Below, in pieces: positions 8,563 to 16,751 of a stretch of DNA of 64,000 nucleotides. The position numbers were made by a program, and so were the translations under genes. The DNA is taken from the NCBI RefSeq assembly GCF_014649335.1, contig NZ_BMSV01000007.1, positions 292,677-356,676 of the forward strand. The letters are read 5' to 3'. Source of the stretch: Streptomyces roseolilacinus (GTDB taxonomy: Bacteria > Actinomycetota > Actinomycetes > Streptomycetales > Streptomycetaceae). The notes under the pieces were generated by a model. It had not been told where the DNA came from and did no database searches. It was given only the letters and a program-made list of their open reading frames with translations. The stretch's first letter is position 1; each line of letters opens with the position of its first letter.

Positions 8563-10218
8563 TCAGATTGCCCACCAGGAGCAGGAGTCGGGGGCGACGG
8601 TGACGGTGCCGGCGGGGCCCCGCGGACCGTCCTCCGGCACGGGGTCCTCCTCCGCGGCGGCGGACAGCAGGAGCCGCCCGCCGGGCCCGCCGGGACGGGG
8701 GATCCCCACCGCGCGGTCCGTGGTGTTGGCGACGCACACCACGCCGCCGCCCTCCGCGGTCCGCCGGAACGCGAGGACCCCGCGCGGTGCGGGAAGCCAC
8801 TCCACCGCCCCGCCCGCGCCCAGGGCGGGGTGCTCGCGGCGCACGGCCAGGGCGGTCCGGTACAGCTCCAGCGTCGACGCCGGGTCCCCGGTCTGGGCCG
8901 CGACCGACAGCGCGCCCCACCCCTCGGGCTGCGGCAGCCAGCTCCCGCCCGGCCCGAACCCGTACGACGGGCCGTCCCGCGTCCACGGGATCGGCACCCG
9001 GCAGCCGTCGCGCAGCCCGTCCTGGCCCTCGCCGCGGCGGAACGCCGGGTCCTGGCGCAGCCCGTCCGGCAGGTCCGTCACCTCCGGCAGCCCCAGCTCC
9101 TCGCCCTGGTAGAGGTAGACGGACCCGGGCAGCGCCAGCGTCAGCAGCGCCGCCGCCCGCGCCCTGCGCAGGCCGCCGAGCCGCGTGGTGTGCCGCACCA
9201 CGTCGTGGTTGGACAGCACCCAGGTCGCGGGGGCGCCCACCGACCCGGTCGCGCGCAGCGACTCGTCGATCACCCTGCGCAGCGCGTCCGCGTCCCACGG
9301 GCACTGCAGGTAGGGGAAGTTGAACGCCTGGTGCAGCTCGTCGGGGCGTACGTACAGGGCGAGCCGCTCCGGCGTCGGCGCCCACGCCTCGGCGACCGCG
9401 ATGCGCCGCCCCTCGTAGGAGTCCAGGAGGCGCCGCCAGCCGCGGTGGATCTCGTGGACGCCGTCCTGGTCGAAGAAGGGCAGCCGCTGCGCGCCGATCA
9501 GCCGGGCCTGCTCGCGGCTGCCGACGTCGGGCAGCCCCGGCGCCTTCACCATCCCGTGCGCGACGTCCACGCGGAACCCGTCGACCCCCAGGTCCAGCCA
9601 GAACCGCAGCACGGAGGCGAACTCGGCCCACACCTCCTCGCACTCCCAGTTCAGGTCCGGCTGCTGCGGGGCGAACAGGTGCAGGTACCAGGAGCCGTCC
9701 GGCACCCGCGTCCAGGCCGGGCCGCCGAAGACGGACTCCCAGTCGTTGGGCGGCAGCGACCCGTCCGGGCCCTTGCCGGGGTGGAAGTGGTACCGGTCCC
9801 GGCCGGTGCCCGCGAGGGCCTCCTGGAACCAGGGGTGCCGGTCCGACGTGTGGTTGGGGACGACGTCGACGATCACCCGCAGGCCCAGCCCGTGCGCCGC
9901 CCGGACCAGGTCGTCCGCGTCGGCCAGGTCCCCGAAGACCGGGTCGACCGCGCGGTGGTCCGCCACGTCGTAGCCGCCGTCCGCCTGCGGCGAGGCGTAG
10001 AACGGGGTGAGCCACACCGCGTCCGCGCCCAGCCGCGCCAGGTGCGGCAGCCGCTCCCGCGCGCCGCGCAGGTCCCCGATCCCGTCGCCGTCGCTGTCGG
10101 CGAAGGAGCGGACGTACACCTGGTAGATGACGGCGTCCCGCCACCAGTCGGGGCGGTCGGGCGGGGCGGGGCGCCGGCCCCGCGGCGTCCGGGCCGGTGT
10201 GGTCAGCTCGTGGGCCAT
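8563..10218 (-). CDS. aglA: Alpha-glucosidase, GH13 (AglA1)
   Basis: A cytoplasmic GH13 enzyme of 551 residues (no signal peptide) of the oligo-1,6-/alpha-glucosidase type, beginning MAHELTTP and reaching the (beta/alpha)8 barrel at WWRDAVIYQVYVRSFADSD. GH13 landmarks are present in order: VDVVPNHTSD, GFRVDVAHG with the nucleophile Asp, IAVAEAW with the acid/base Glu, and LSNHDVVRH with the transition-state Asp. It would hydrolyse maltose and short maltodextrins imported by MalEFG. The frame is open about 97 codons further upstream, through the operator region; the chosen ATG is the first that begins the conserved part and has GAGAGG upstream, though rather far. It is a close paralogue of AglA2 in the divergent operon. 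Confidence 0.93.
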   Translation of the reverse strand: MAHELTTPARTPRGRRPAPPDRPDWWRDAVIYQVYVRSFADSDGDGIGDLRGARERLPHLARLGADAVWLTPFYASPQADGGYDVADHRAVDPVFGDLADADDLVRAAHGLGLRVIVDVVPNHTSDRHPWFQEALAGTGRDRYHFHPGKGPDGSLPPNDWESVFGGPAWTRVPDGSWYLHLFAPQQPDLNWECEEVWAEFASVLRFWLDLGVDGFRVDVAHGMVKAPGLPDVGSREQARLIGAQRLPFFDQDGVHEIHRGWRRLLDSYEGRRIAVAEAWAPTPERLALYVRPDELHQAFNFPYLQCPWDADALRRVIDESLRATGSVGAPATWVLSNHDVVRHTTRLGGLRRARAAALLTLALPGSVYLYQGEELGLPEVTDLPDGLRQDPAFRRGEGQDGLRDGCRVPIPWTRDGPSYGFGPGGSWLPQPEGWGALSVAAQTGDPASTLELYRTALAVRREHPALGAGGAVEWLPAPRGVLAFRRTAEGGGVVCVANTTDRAVGIPRPGGPGGRLLLSAAAEEDPVPEDGPRGPAGTVTVAPDSCSWWAI

Positions 10219-10559
10219 GGGCGCGGGTGCCTCTCGTCCGGAACGCGACCTCCTGCAAGCGGTGTGAAAAGGCTTGCAGACCCTTGCGGCGCCCCGCAAG
10301 ACCGGCCGCGGGGGCGCGTGGAAGCGGCGCGAGGGCGCCCGCGCCTGGTGTGTCAAGCGATGCGACGGCAACTGTAGGGACACGTGGATGTAACGATCCC
10401 CTGGCCTTGCAGAAATTTGCCGCAAGGTCTTTCGGCTCGTTTTCATCCCTGTTACGTTCCTGGCAACCCGGCGCGCCCGCGAAGGAGCGGTCGGCAGGTG
10501 GCAAGTCATCGCAAGATCTTCCGCCTCGGTCTTCCCCGGGATCAGTTGAAGGAGTTCAC
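10219..10559. promoter_or_regulatory. Divergent mal promoter region with several CTTGC/GCAAG half-sites (probable MalR operators)
   Basis: The 341-base space between divergent aglA1 and malE contains no gene. It holds repeated CTTGC and complementary GCAAG half-sites: GCAAG at 10255-10259, CTTGCAG at 10273-10279, CTTGC at 10283-10287 paired with GCAAG at 10296-10300, CTTGC at 10406-10410 paired with GCAAG at 10422-10426, and two direct GCAAG copies ten bases apart at 10501-10505 and 10511-10515. CTTGCAG-type repeats are the known motif in Streptomyces amylase and maltose promoters and the presumed MalR (LacI-type) binding element. The left cluster is near aglA1 and the right pairs near malE, so both directions are probably repressed together. 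No confident -35/-10 pair could be picked for either direction. Confidence 0.72.
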
Positions 10560-11840
10560 ATGCGGCGTGGCATAGCGGCCACCGCGCTGGTCGCGAGCCT
10601 GGCCCTCGCGGCGACGGCCTGCGGCGGCGACAGTGAGGACACGGCGGCGACCGGCGGCCCGGTCACCATCACCTGGTGGGACACCTCGGATGCCACGAAC
10701 GAGGCGCCGACCTACAAGAAGCTGATCGAGAAGTTCGAGGCCGCCCACAAGGACGTCAAGGTCAAGTACCAGAACGTCCCGTTCGCCGAGGCCGAGCAGA
10801 AGTACAAGACCGCCGCCCAGGCCGGCAACGCCCCCGACGTGCTGCGCGCCGACGTCGGCTGGACCGCCGGCCTCGCCGAGAACCAGTACCTCGCCCCGCT
10901 CGACGGCACGCCCGCCACCAAGGAGATCGACTCCTTCAACCAGGGCCTGGTCGACGGCGCCAAGGTCAACGGGAAGCTCTACGGCGTCCCGCAGGTCACC
11001 GACGCCCTCGCGCTCCTCTACAACAAGGAGGTCTTCGCGAAGGCCGGCGTCCAGCCGCCGAAGACCTGGGCCGAGCTGTCCACCGCGGCGAAGACCATCA
11101 AGCAGAAGACCGGCGTCGACGGCATCTACCTCAACCCGGACAGCTACTTCGCCCTGCCGTTCCTCTACGGCGAGGGCGGCATGATGGTCGACACCGACAC
11201 CAAGAAGATCACCGTCGACGACGAGGCCGGCAAGAAGGCCGTCCAGACCGCCGTCGACATGATCAAGAGCGGTGTCGCCGTCAAGCCGGACTTCACCGAC
11301 GGCTACAACAACATGCAGGCCGCCTTCAAGGACGGCAAGGTCGCCATGGTCGTCAACGGCCCGTGGTCCACGGCCGACGACCTCACCGGCAAGGCGTTCA
11401 AGAACAAGGACAACCTGGGCGTCGCCCCGGTCCCGTCCGGCTCCTCCGGCAAGGCCGGCACGCCCACCGGCGGCCACAACCTCGTCGTCTACAACGGCGC
11501 CGACGCCCCCCACAAGGCGGCCGCCCAGAAGTTCGTGGCGTTCATGACCTCCGCCGCGTCGCAGGAGTTCGCCGCCACCGAGACCGGCGTCCTGCCGACC
11601 CGTGACGACGCCTACACCGTCAAGGTCGTCGCCGACCCGATCCGCGCCTCCTTCAAGAACGTGCTGGCCGACTCCACCGCGCGTCCCGCCGTCGCCGGCG
11701 TGAGCGACATGTTCACCGAGTGGACCAAGCAGTACATCGAGACCCTCAAGGGCAACACCACCGTCGAGAAGGGCCTCGACACCACCGCCGAGAAGTGGAA
11801 GACCAACATCAACTCCCTCAAGGAGTACTCGGTCGACTGA
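10560..11840 (+). CDS. malE: Maltodextrin ABC transporter substrate-binding lipoprotein MalE
   Basis: A 426-residue extracellular solute-binding protein (family 1). Residues 1-21 form a lipoprotein signal peptide (MRRGIAATALVASLALA, then ATAC with Cys21 lipidated), followed by the two-lobed binding domain starting at VTITWWDTSDATNEAPTYKK. It should capture maltose and maltodextrins on the outer membrane face and deliver them to MalF/MalG. The ATG spans the line at the end of GAAGGAG plus five bases, an excellent ribosome site. It is the first gene of malE-malF-malG-aglA2-malR2. A stable intercistronic hairpin follows, as usual where the binding protein is made in excess. The ATPase (typically a shared MsiK in Streptomyces) is absent from the window. 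Confidence 0.96.
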   Translation: MRRGIAATALVASLALAATACGGDSEDTAATGGPVTITWWDTSDATNEAPTYKKLIEKFEAAHKDVKVKYQNVPFAEAEQKYKTAAQAGNAPDVLRADVGWTAGLAENQYLAPLDGTPATKEIDSFNQGLVDGAKVNGKLYGVPQVTDALALLYNKEVFAKAGVQPPKTWAELSTAAKTIKQKTGVDGIYLNPDSYFALPFLYGEGGMMVDTDTKKITVDDEAGKKAVQTAVDMIKSGVAVKPDFTDGYNNMQAAFKDGKVAMVVNGPWSTADDLTGKAFKNKDNLGVAPVPSGSSGKAGTPTGGHNLVVYNGADAPHKAAAQKFVAFMTSAASQEFAATETGVLPTRDDAYTVKVVADPIRASFKNVLADSTARPAVAGVSDMFTEWTKQYIETLKGNTTVEKGLDTTAEKWKTNINSLKEYSVD

Positions 11841-11847
11841 GCCCCTT

Positions 11848-11892
11848 CGGCCCGGACCGGCACCGCGAGGACGCGGACGCCGGTCCGGGCCG
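11848..11892 (+). terminator. malE-malF intercistronic hairpin
   Basis: A perfect 14-bp inverted repeat (CGGCCCGGACCGGC and its complement) with a 17-base loop lies just after the malE stop and before malF, with further pairing possible at the base. There is no T-tract. Hairpins at this point in transporter operons commonly protect the binding-protein mRNA end or cause partial termination, giving excess MalE. Confidence 0.7.
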
Positions 11893-11923
11893 GACCCGTA
11901 CGCACTGAGGGAAAACAACTTCC

Positions 11924-12910
11924 ATGAAGACAGCCACCGCAGATCCCGCCACGGCCGCGCGGCCTGCCCGGACCGGGCTGCTCACCCGCATGAAGCGTCT
12001 CTACGACCGGCACTGGTACGCCTGGGCCATGGTGCTGCCGGTGGTGCTGGTCATCGGCGTGCTGATCGCCTACCCGCTGGTCCAGGGCGTCTACCTGTCG
12101 TTCACCGACGCCAACGAGCTCAACGTCGCCAAGCAGCTCGGCGCGACCGAGATCCCGGCCACCTACCAGTTCGTCGGCCTCGACAACTACTGGCGGGTGC
12201 TGTCCGGCGCCGACGGCGAGTTCTACCCCAAGCTCCTGTGGACCGTGGTGTGGACCGTGTCCTGCGTGTTCTTCCACTACACGATCGGCCTGGGCCTGGC
12301 CCTGCTGCTCAACCGCAAGCTCAAGGGCCGCTCCCTGTACCGCGTGCTGCTCATCCTGCCGTGGGCGGTGCCCCCCTTCGTCGCCACCTACATCTGGCGC
12401 ATGATGTACAACTCCGAGTCCGGCGTCTTCAACGCCATGCTCGGGAAGCTGGGCATCGGCCCCGTCGACTGGCTCGGCGACACCTTCATGCAGAAGGTCG
12501 CCGTCATCGGCGTCAACGTCTGGCTCGGCGTGCCGTTCATGATGGTCGCCGTCCTCGGCGGCCTCCAGGCCATCTCCAGCGAGCAGTACGAAGCCGCCGA
12601 GATGGACGGCGCCAGCCCCTGGCAGCGGTTCCGCCACGTCACCCTGCCGGGCCTGCGCCCGGTCAGCGCCACGGTGATCATGCTGGGCACCATCTGGACG
12701 TTCAACATGTTCCCGATCATCTACCTGATGCTCGGCGAGGCGAACGCCCTGCACAGCGAGATCCTCGTGACCTACGCCTACCGGCTCGCCTTCGGCTCCG
12801 TGCGCGACTACGCGGGCGCCGCCACGTACGGGATCCTCATCCTCTCCATGCTCCTCGTCTTCGCCGTCTTCTACCGCCGGATCCTCGACCGTCAGGAGGC
12901 CGCCCGATGA
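11924..12910 (+). CDS. malF: Maltodextrin ABC transporter permease MalF
   Basis: A 328-residue membrane permease with six main hydrophobic segments, the first at AWAMVLPVVLVIGVLIAYPL. The permease EAA loop is clear (EQYEAAEMDGASPWQRF, followed by HVTLPGL), which docks with the ATPase. With MalG it forms the heterodimeric channel for maltodextrins captured by MalE. The gene begins 83 bases after malE, across a hairpin, and its stop overlaps the malG start in ATGA, so the two permeases are translationally coupled. It is slightly longer than many binding-protein-dependent permeases because of a periplasmic loop of about 40 residues after the first helix, a usual MalF-type feature. Confidence 0.95.
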   Translation: MKTATADPATAARPARTGLLTRMKRLYDRHWYAWAMVLPVVLVIGVLIAYPLVQGVYLSFTDANELNVAKQLGATEIPATYQFVGLDNYWRVLSGADGEFYPKLLWTVVWTVSCVFFHYTIGLGLALLLNRKLKGRSLYRVLLILPWAVPPFVATYIWRMMYNSESGVFNAMLGKLGIGPVDWLGDTFMQKVAVIGVNVWLGVPFMMVAVLGGLQAISSEQYEAAEMDGASPWQRFRHVTLPGLRPVSATVIMLGTIWTFNMFPIIYLMLGEANALHSEILVTYAYRLAFGSVRDYAGAATYGILILSMLLVFAVFYRRILDRQEAAR

Positions 12911-13854
12911 GCACGGCGACCGAACCCCGGAAGAACGCCCCCGCGGCCCGCGCCGCGGCCGGCCCGGCCGGCACCGCCGGCGCCGGCGCCGGCGCCGGCG
13001 GCACCCGCCCCCGCAAGGTCCGCGGCCGCCACGAGCGCTCCCCGCTGGCCTCGGCCGGACTGCACGGCGCGCTGATCGCCGCCAGCCTCGTCGCGGTCTT
13101 CCCGATCGTGTACATGGTCTTCATCTCGCTGCGCGGCCGGGACGGCTGGACCAGGCCCACCAGCGCCGAGGGTGGCCTGGAGATCAGCAACTACGCGTAC
13201 GTGCTGAGCGAGACCGAGTTCCCGCGCTGGTTCGCCAACTCGCTGCTCGTCGCCGCCGGCACCACGCTCATCGGCGTCTTCGTCGCGGCCTCCACCGGCT
13301 ACGCCATCTCCCGGATGCGCTTCCCCGGCCACAAGTCGCTGATGTGGGTGCTGCTCGTCACGCAGATGTTCCCCGTCGCGGTGCTGATCGTCGCCCTGTA
13401 CAACATCCTCGGCGACATGGGCCTGCTCGACTCGTACATCGGCCTGGTCCTCACCTACTGCTCGGTGTCGGTGCCGTTCTGCGCCTGGATGATGAAGGGC
13501 TACTTCGACACGATCCCGCACGAGATCGACGAGGCCGGCCGGGTCGACGGGCTCACCCCCTTCGGCACCTTCTACCGGCTGATCCTGCCGCTGGCGAAGC
13601 CCGGCCTCGCCGTCACCGCGTTCTACTCCTTCATCACCGCGTGGGGCGAGGTCGCCTTCGCCCGCGCCTTCCTCTCCACCGACTCGATGCTCACCCTGTC
13701 GGTCGGCCTGCAGAGCTTCATCGGCCAGCACAAGGCCGAGTGGGGCTACCTCACGGCCTCCGCGGTGATCATCTCGATCCCGGCGGGCCTGGTGTTCCTC
13801 CTGGTCCAGCGCAACCTCGTCGCCGGCCTCACGGCGGGCGGCACCAAGGGCTGA
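12907..13854 (+). CDS. malG: Maltodextrin ABC transporter permease MalG
   Basis: A 315-residue permease. Residues 1-50 are a cytoplasmic Ala/Gly/Pro-rich extension (partly encoded by a GGCGCC hexamer repeat around 12979-12999, giving an AGAG run), then the first membrane helix at LIAASLVAVFPIVYMVFISL. The EAA-loop appears as EIDEAGRVDGLTPFGTF followed by LILPLAKPG. It partners MalF. The ATG overlaps the malF stop (ATGA). The hexamer repeat in the N-terminal extension is a spot where in-frame length variation would be expected among strains. After the stop comes a 132-base space with a 17-bp hairpin before aglA2. Confidence 0.95.
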   Translation: MSTATEPRKNAPAARAAAGPAGTAGAGAGAGGTRPRKVRGRHERSPLASAGLHGALIAASLVAVFPIVYMVFISLRGRDGWTRPTSAEGGLEISNYAYVLSETEFPRWFANSLLVAAGTTLIGVFVAASTGYAISRMRFPGHKSLMWVLLVTQMFPVAVLIVALYNILGDMGLLDSYIGLVLTYCSVSVPFCAWMMKGYFDTIPHEIDEAGRVDGLTPFGTFYRLILPLAKPGLAVTAFYSFITAWGEVAFARAFLSTDSMLTLSVGLQSFIGQHKAEWGYLTASAVIISIPAGLVFLLVQRNLVAGLTAGGTKG

Positions 13855-13911
13855 GCACCGCCCGGACCCGTCCCCACCGGGACCCGTCCGACCCGCCCGC
13901 GCCCCCAGACG

Positions 13912-13959
13912 GCGGTGCCGGGTCCGGCCCGACAGCCCCGTCGCCGGACCCGGCACCGC
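13912..13959 (+). terminator. malG-aglA2 intercistronic hairpin
   Basis: A perfect 17-bp stem (GCGGTGCCGGGTCCGGC with its complement) closes a 14-base loop between malG and aglA2, without a T-tract. It may partly end transcription or set a processing point, so that the transporter and the cytoplasmic enzyme are made in different amounts. Confidence 0.68.
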
Positions 13960-13986
13960 CCCCATCCCACTCCACCCAGGGAAGAC

Positions 13987-15639
13987 ATGACCCAGCACCT
14001 TGCCGCCCCCGCCGCCCCGACCACCGGCACGGACACCGGCTGGTGGAGAGAAGCGGTGATCTACCAGGTCTACCCGCGCAGCTTCGCCGACGGCAACGGC
14101 GACGGCATGGGCGACCTGGAGGGTGTCCGCAGCCGCCTGCCGTACCTGAAGGAGCTCGGCGTCGACGCCGTCTGGCTGAGCCCCTTCTACGCGTCGCCGC
14201 AGGCCGACGCCGGGTACGACGTCGCCGACTACCGGGCCATCGACCCGATGTTCGGCACCCTCCTCGACGCCGACGCCCTCGTCCGCGAGGCCCACGACCT
14301 GGGCCTGCGCATCATCGTCGACCTCGTCCCCAACCACTCCTCCGACCAGCACGAGTGGTTCCAGCGCGCCCTGCGCGAGGGCCCCGGCTCCCCGCTGCGC
14401 GAGCGCTACCACTTCCGCCCCGGCAAGGGCGAGAACGGCGAACTCCCGCCCAACGACTGGGAGTCCATCTTCGGCGGCCCCGCCTGGACCCGGGTCGAGG
14501 ACGGCGAGTGGTACCTCCACCTGTTCGCTCCCGAGCAGCCCGACTTCAACTGGGACCACCCGGCCGTCCAGGACGAGTTCCGCTCCATCCTGCGGTTCTG
14601 GCTCGACATGGGCGTCGACGGCTTCCGCGTCGACGTCGCCCACGGCCTCGTCAAGGCGCCCGGCCTGCCCGACATCGGCGCCCACGACCAGCTGAAGCTC
14701 CTCGGCAACGACGTGATGCCGTTCTTCGACCAGGACGGCGTCCACGAGGTCTACCGCAGCTGGCGCAAGGTCCTGGAGGAGTACGACGGCGAGCGCGTCC
14801 TCGTCGCCGAGGCCTGGACCCCCACCGTCGAGCGCACCGCCAACTACGTGCGTCCCGACGAGATGCATCAGGCGTTCAACTTCCAGTACCTGGGCACCCA
14901 CTGGGACGCCGCCGAGCTGCGCCGGGTCATCGACGCGTCCCTCGCCGCGATGCGCCCCGTCGGCGCCCCCGCCACCTGGGTGCTCTCCAACCACGACGTC
15001 ACCCGGCACGCCACCCGCTTCGCCAACCCGCCCGGCCTCGGCACCCAGCTGCGCGAGCCCGGCGACCGTGAGCTGGGCCTGCGCCGCGCCCGCGCGGCGA
15101 CCCTGCTGATGCTGGCCCTGCCCGGCTCCGCGTACGTCTACCAGGGCGAGGAGCTCGGCCTGCCCGACGTCACCGACCTGCCGGACGAGGTCCGCCAGGA
15201 CCCGTCGTTCTTCCGCGCCACCGGCCAGGACGGCTTCCGCGACGGCTGCCGCGTCCCGATCCCGTGGACCGTCGAGGGCAGCTCGTACGGCTTCGGCTCC
15301 GGCGGCAGCTGGCTGCCGCAGCCCGCCACCTGGGGCACCCTGAGCGTCGAGGCGCAGACCGGCGTGGCCGGCTCCACCCTGGAGCTGTACCGCACCGCCC
15401 TGCGCGTCCGCCGCGAGCAGCCGGGCCTCGGCGCGGGCGAGGCGGTGGAGTGGCTGGAGTCGCCCGAGGGCGTCCTGGCGTTCCGCCGCGAGGGGTTCGT
15501 GTGCACCGCGAACACCACCGGCGAGCCGGTCCGCATCGACGTGCCCGGCCGGATGCTGCTCTCCAACGAGCAGGTGCGCACCAGCGTGGACGGCACGGCC
15601 GAACTGCCCGCCGACACGACCGTCTGGTGGGCGGTGTGA
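13987..15639 (+). CDS. aglA: Alpha-glucosidase, GH13 (AglA2)
   Basis: A 550-residue cytoplasmic GH13 alpha-glucosidase. The barrel starts at WWREAVIYQVYPRSFADGN. Catalytic residues can be placed: nucleophile Asp216 in GFRVDVAHG, acid/base Glu275 in VLVAEAWTP, and Asp337 in LSNHDVTRH; VDLVPNHSSD is the first conserved region. It would split imported maltodextrins to glucose. The ATG follows GGGAAG and the frame has no better start. It is in the malEFG transcript and its stop codon overlaps the GTG of malR2 (GTGA), the same enzyme-then-regulator order seen for aglA1-malR1. It is clearly homologous to AglA1 throughout, with small insertions such as the PGLGTQLREPG loop after the third catalytic residue. 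Confidence 0.95.
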   Translation: MTQHLAAPAAPTTGTDTGWWREAVIYQVYPRSFADGNGDGMGDLEGVRSRLPYLKELGVDAVWLSPFYASPQADAGYDVADYRAIDPMFGTLLDADALVREAHDLGLRIIVDLVPNHSSDQHEWFQRALREGPGSPLRERYHFRPGKGENGELPPNDWESIFGGPAWTRVEDGEWYLHLFAPEQPDFNWDHPAVQDEFRSILRFWLDMGVDGFRVDVAHGLVKAPGLPDIGAHDQLKLLGNDVMPFFDQDGVHEVYRSWRKVLEEYDGERVLVAEAWTPTVERTANYVRPDEMHQAFNFQYLGTHWDAAELRRVIDASLAAMRPVGAPATWVLSNHDVTRHATRFANPPGLGTQLREPGDRELGLRRARAATLLMLALPGSAYVYQGEELGLPDVTDLPDEVRQDPSFFRATGQDGFRDGCRVPIPWTVEGSSYGFGSGGSWLPQPATWGTLSVEAQTGVAGSTLELYRTALRVRREQPGLGAGEAVEWLESPEGVLAFRREGFVCTANTTGEPVRIDVPGRMLLSNEQVRTSVDGTAELPADTTVWWAV

Positions 15640-16694
15640 CCGTTCCCCTGTCGCGGGGCGCCGGCGACCTGGCCGCCGGCGCCCCGCGGCTCGCGGACAT
15701 CGCGGCCCAGGCGGGGGTGAGCGAGGCGACCGTCAGCCGGGTCCTCAACGGCAAGGCGGGCGTCGCGGGACCCACCCGCCACCGCGTGCTCGCCGCGCTC
15801 GACGTGCTCGGCTACGAGCGCCCGGTACGGCTCCGGCAGCGCAGCGCGGGCCTCATCGGGCTGCTCATCCCCGAGCTGACCAACCCCATCTTCCCGGCGT
15901 TCGCCCAGGTGATCGAGCAGGTCCTGGCCGGCTACGGGTACACGCCGGTGCTGTGCACGCAGATGCCGGGCGGAGCCACCGAGGACGAGCTGGTCGAGCA
16001 GTTGGAGGAGCGCGGCGTCACCGGCATCGTGTTCCTGTCCGGGCTGCACGCCGACACGAGCGCCGACCCCTCCCGCTACGAGCGGCTCGCCGCGCGCGGC
16101 GTCCCCTTCGTCCTCATCAACGGCTTCAACGAGCGCATCGACGCGCACTTCGTCTCCCCCGACGACCGGACCGCGGCCCGCATGGCCGTGCGCCACCTGG
16201 TGGAGCTGGGCCACGAGCGCATCGGCCTCGCCATCGGCCCCACCCGGTACGTGCCCTCCCGCCGCAAGGCCGAGGGGTTCGTCACCGCGCTGCACCGGAT
16301 GCTGGGCGTGGAGCGCGAACGGGCCGAGGCGTACGTCCAGCCGACCCTGTTCGGCGTGGAGGGCGGCCACGCGGCGGCGAGCGTCCTGCTCGACCAGGGC
16401 TGCACGGGCATCGTGTGCGGCAGCGACCTGATGGCCCTCGGCGCGATCCGCGCGGTCCGCGCCCGCGGGCTCGACGTGCCGTCGGACGTGTCGGTGGTCG
16501 GCTTCGACGACTCGCCGCTGATCGCCTTCACGGACCCGCCGCTGACGACCGTGCGGCAGCCGGTGCGGGCGATGGCGACGGCGGCGGTGGACGCGCTGCT
16601 GGAGGAGATCGAGGGGAACCCGGTACAGCGCACGGAGTTCGTCTTCCAGCCGGAACTGGTGGTCCGCGGCTCCACCTCGGCCCCGCCGAGGTAG
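15636..16694 (+). CDS. malR: LacI-family maltose regulator paralogue (MalR2)
   Basis: A 352-residue LacI-family repressor: helix-turn-helix (RLADIAAQAGVSEATVSRVL) starting near residue 16, then an effector-binding domain with SAGLIGLLIPELTNPIFPAF and the terminal GFDDSPLIAFTDPPLTT. It starts with a GTG overlapping the aglA2 stop, implying translational coupling and coordinated expression. The DNA-recognition helix is identical to that of MalR1, so both probably bind the same CTTGC/GCAAG operators, while the sugar-binding domains differ in many positions. That raises the possibility of two inducers or heterodimers. A strong hairpin follows the stop, closing the mal operon. Confidence 0.92.
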   Translation: MTVPLSRGAGDLAAGAPRLADIAAQAGVSEATVSRVLNGKAGVAGPTRHRVLAALDVLGYERPVRLRQRSAGLIGLLIPELTNPIFPAFAQVIEQVLAGYGYTPVLCTQMPGGATEDELVEQLEERGVTGIVFLSGLHADTSADPSRYERLAARGVPFVLINGFNERIDAHFVSPDDRTAARMAVRHLVELGHERIGLAIGPTRYVPSRRKAEGFVTALHRMLGVERERAEAYVQPTLFGVEGGHAAASVLLDQGCTGIVCGSDLMALGAIRAVRARGLDVPSDVSVVGFDDSPLIAFTDPPLTTVRQPVRAMATAAVDALLEEIEGNPVQRTEFVFQPELVVRGSTSAPPR

Positions 16695-16718
16695 CGGGGG
16701 CGGCGCCCCCACCCCACC

Positions 16719-16751
16719 CGCACCGCCGCGGCCCCGGGCCGCGGCGGTGCG
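16719..16751 (+). terminator. Terminator of the malEFG-aglA2-malR2 operon
   Basis: A 16-bp perfect inverted repeat (CGCACCGCCGCGGCCC with its complement) with a single central base lies 24 bases after the malR2 stop. No T-run follows, which is usual for Streptomyces terminators. Confidence 0.72.
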
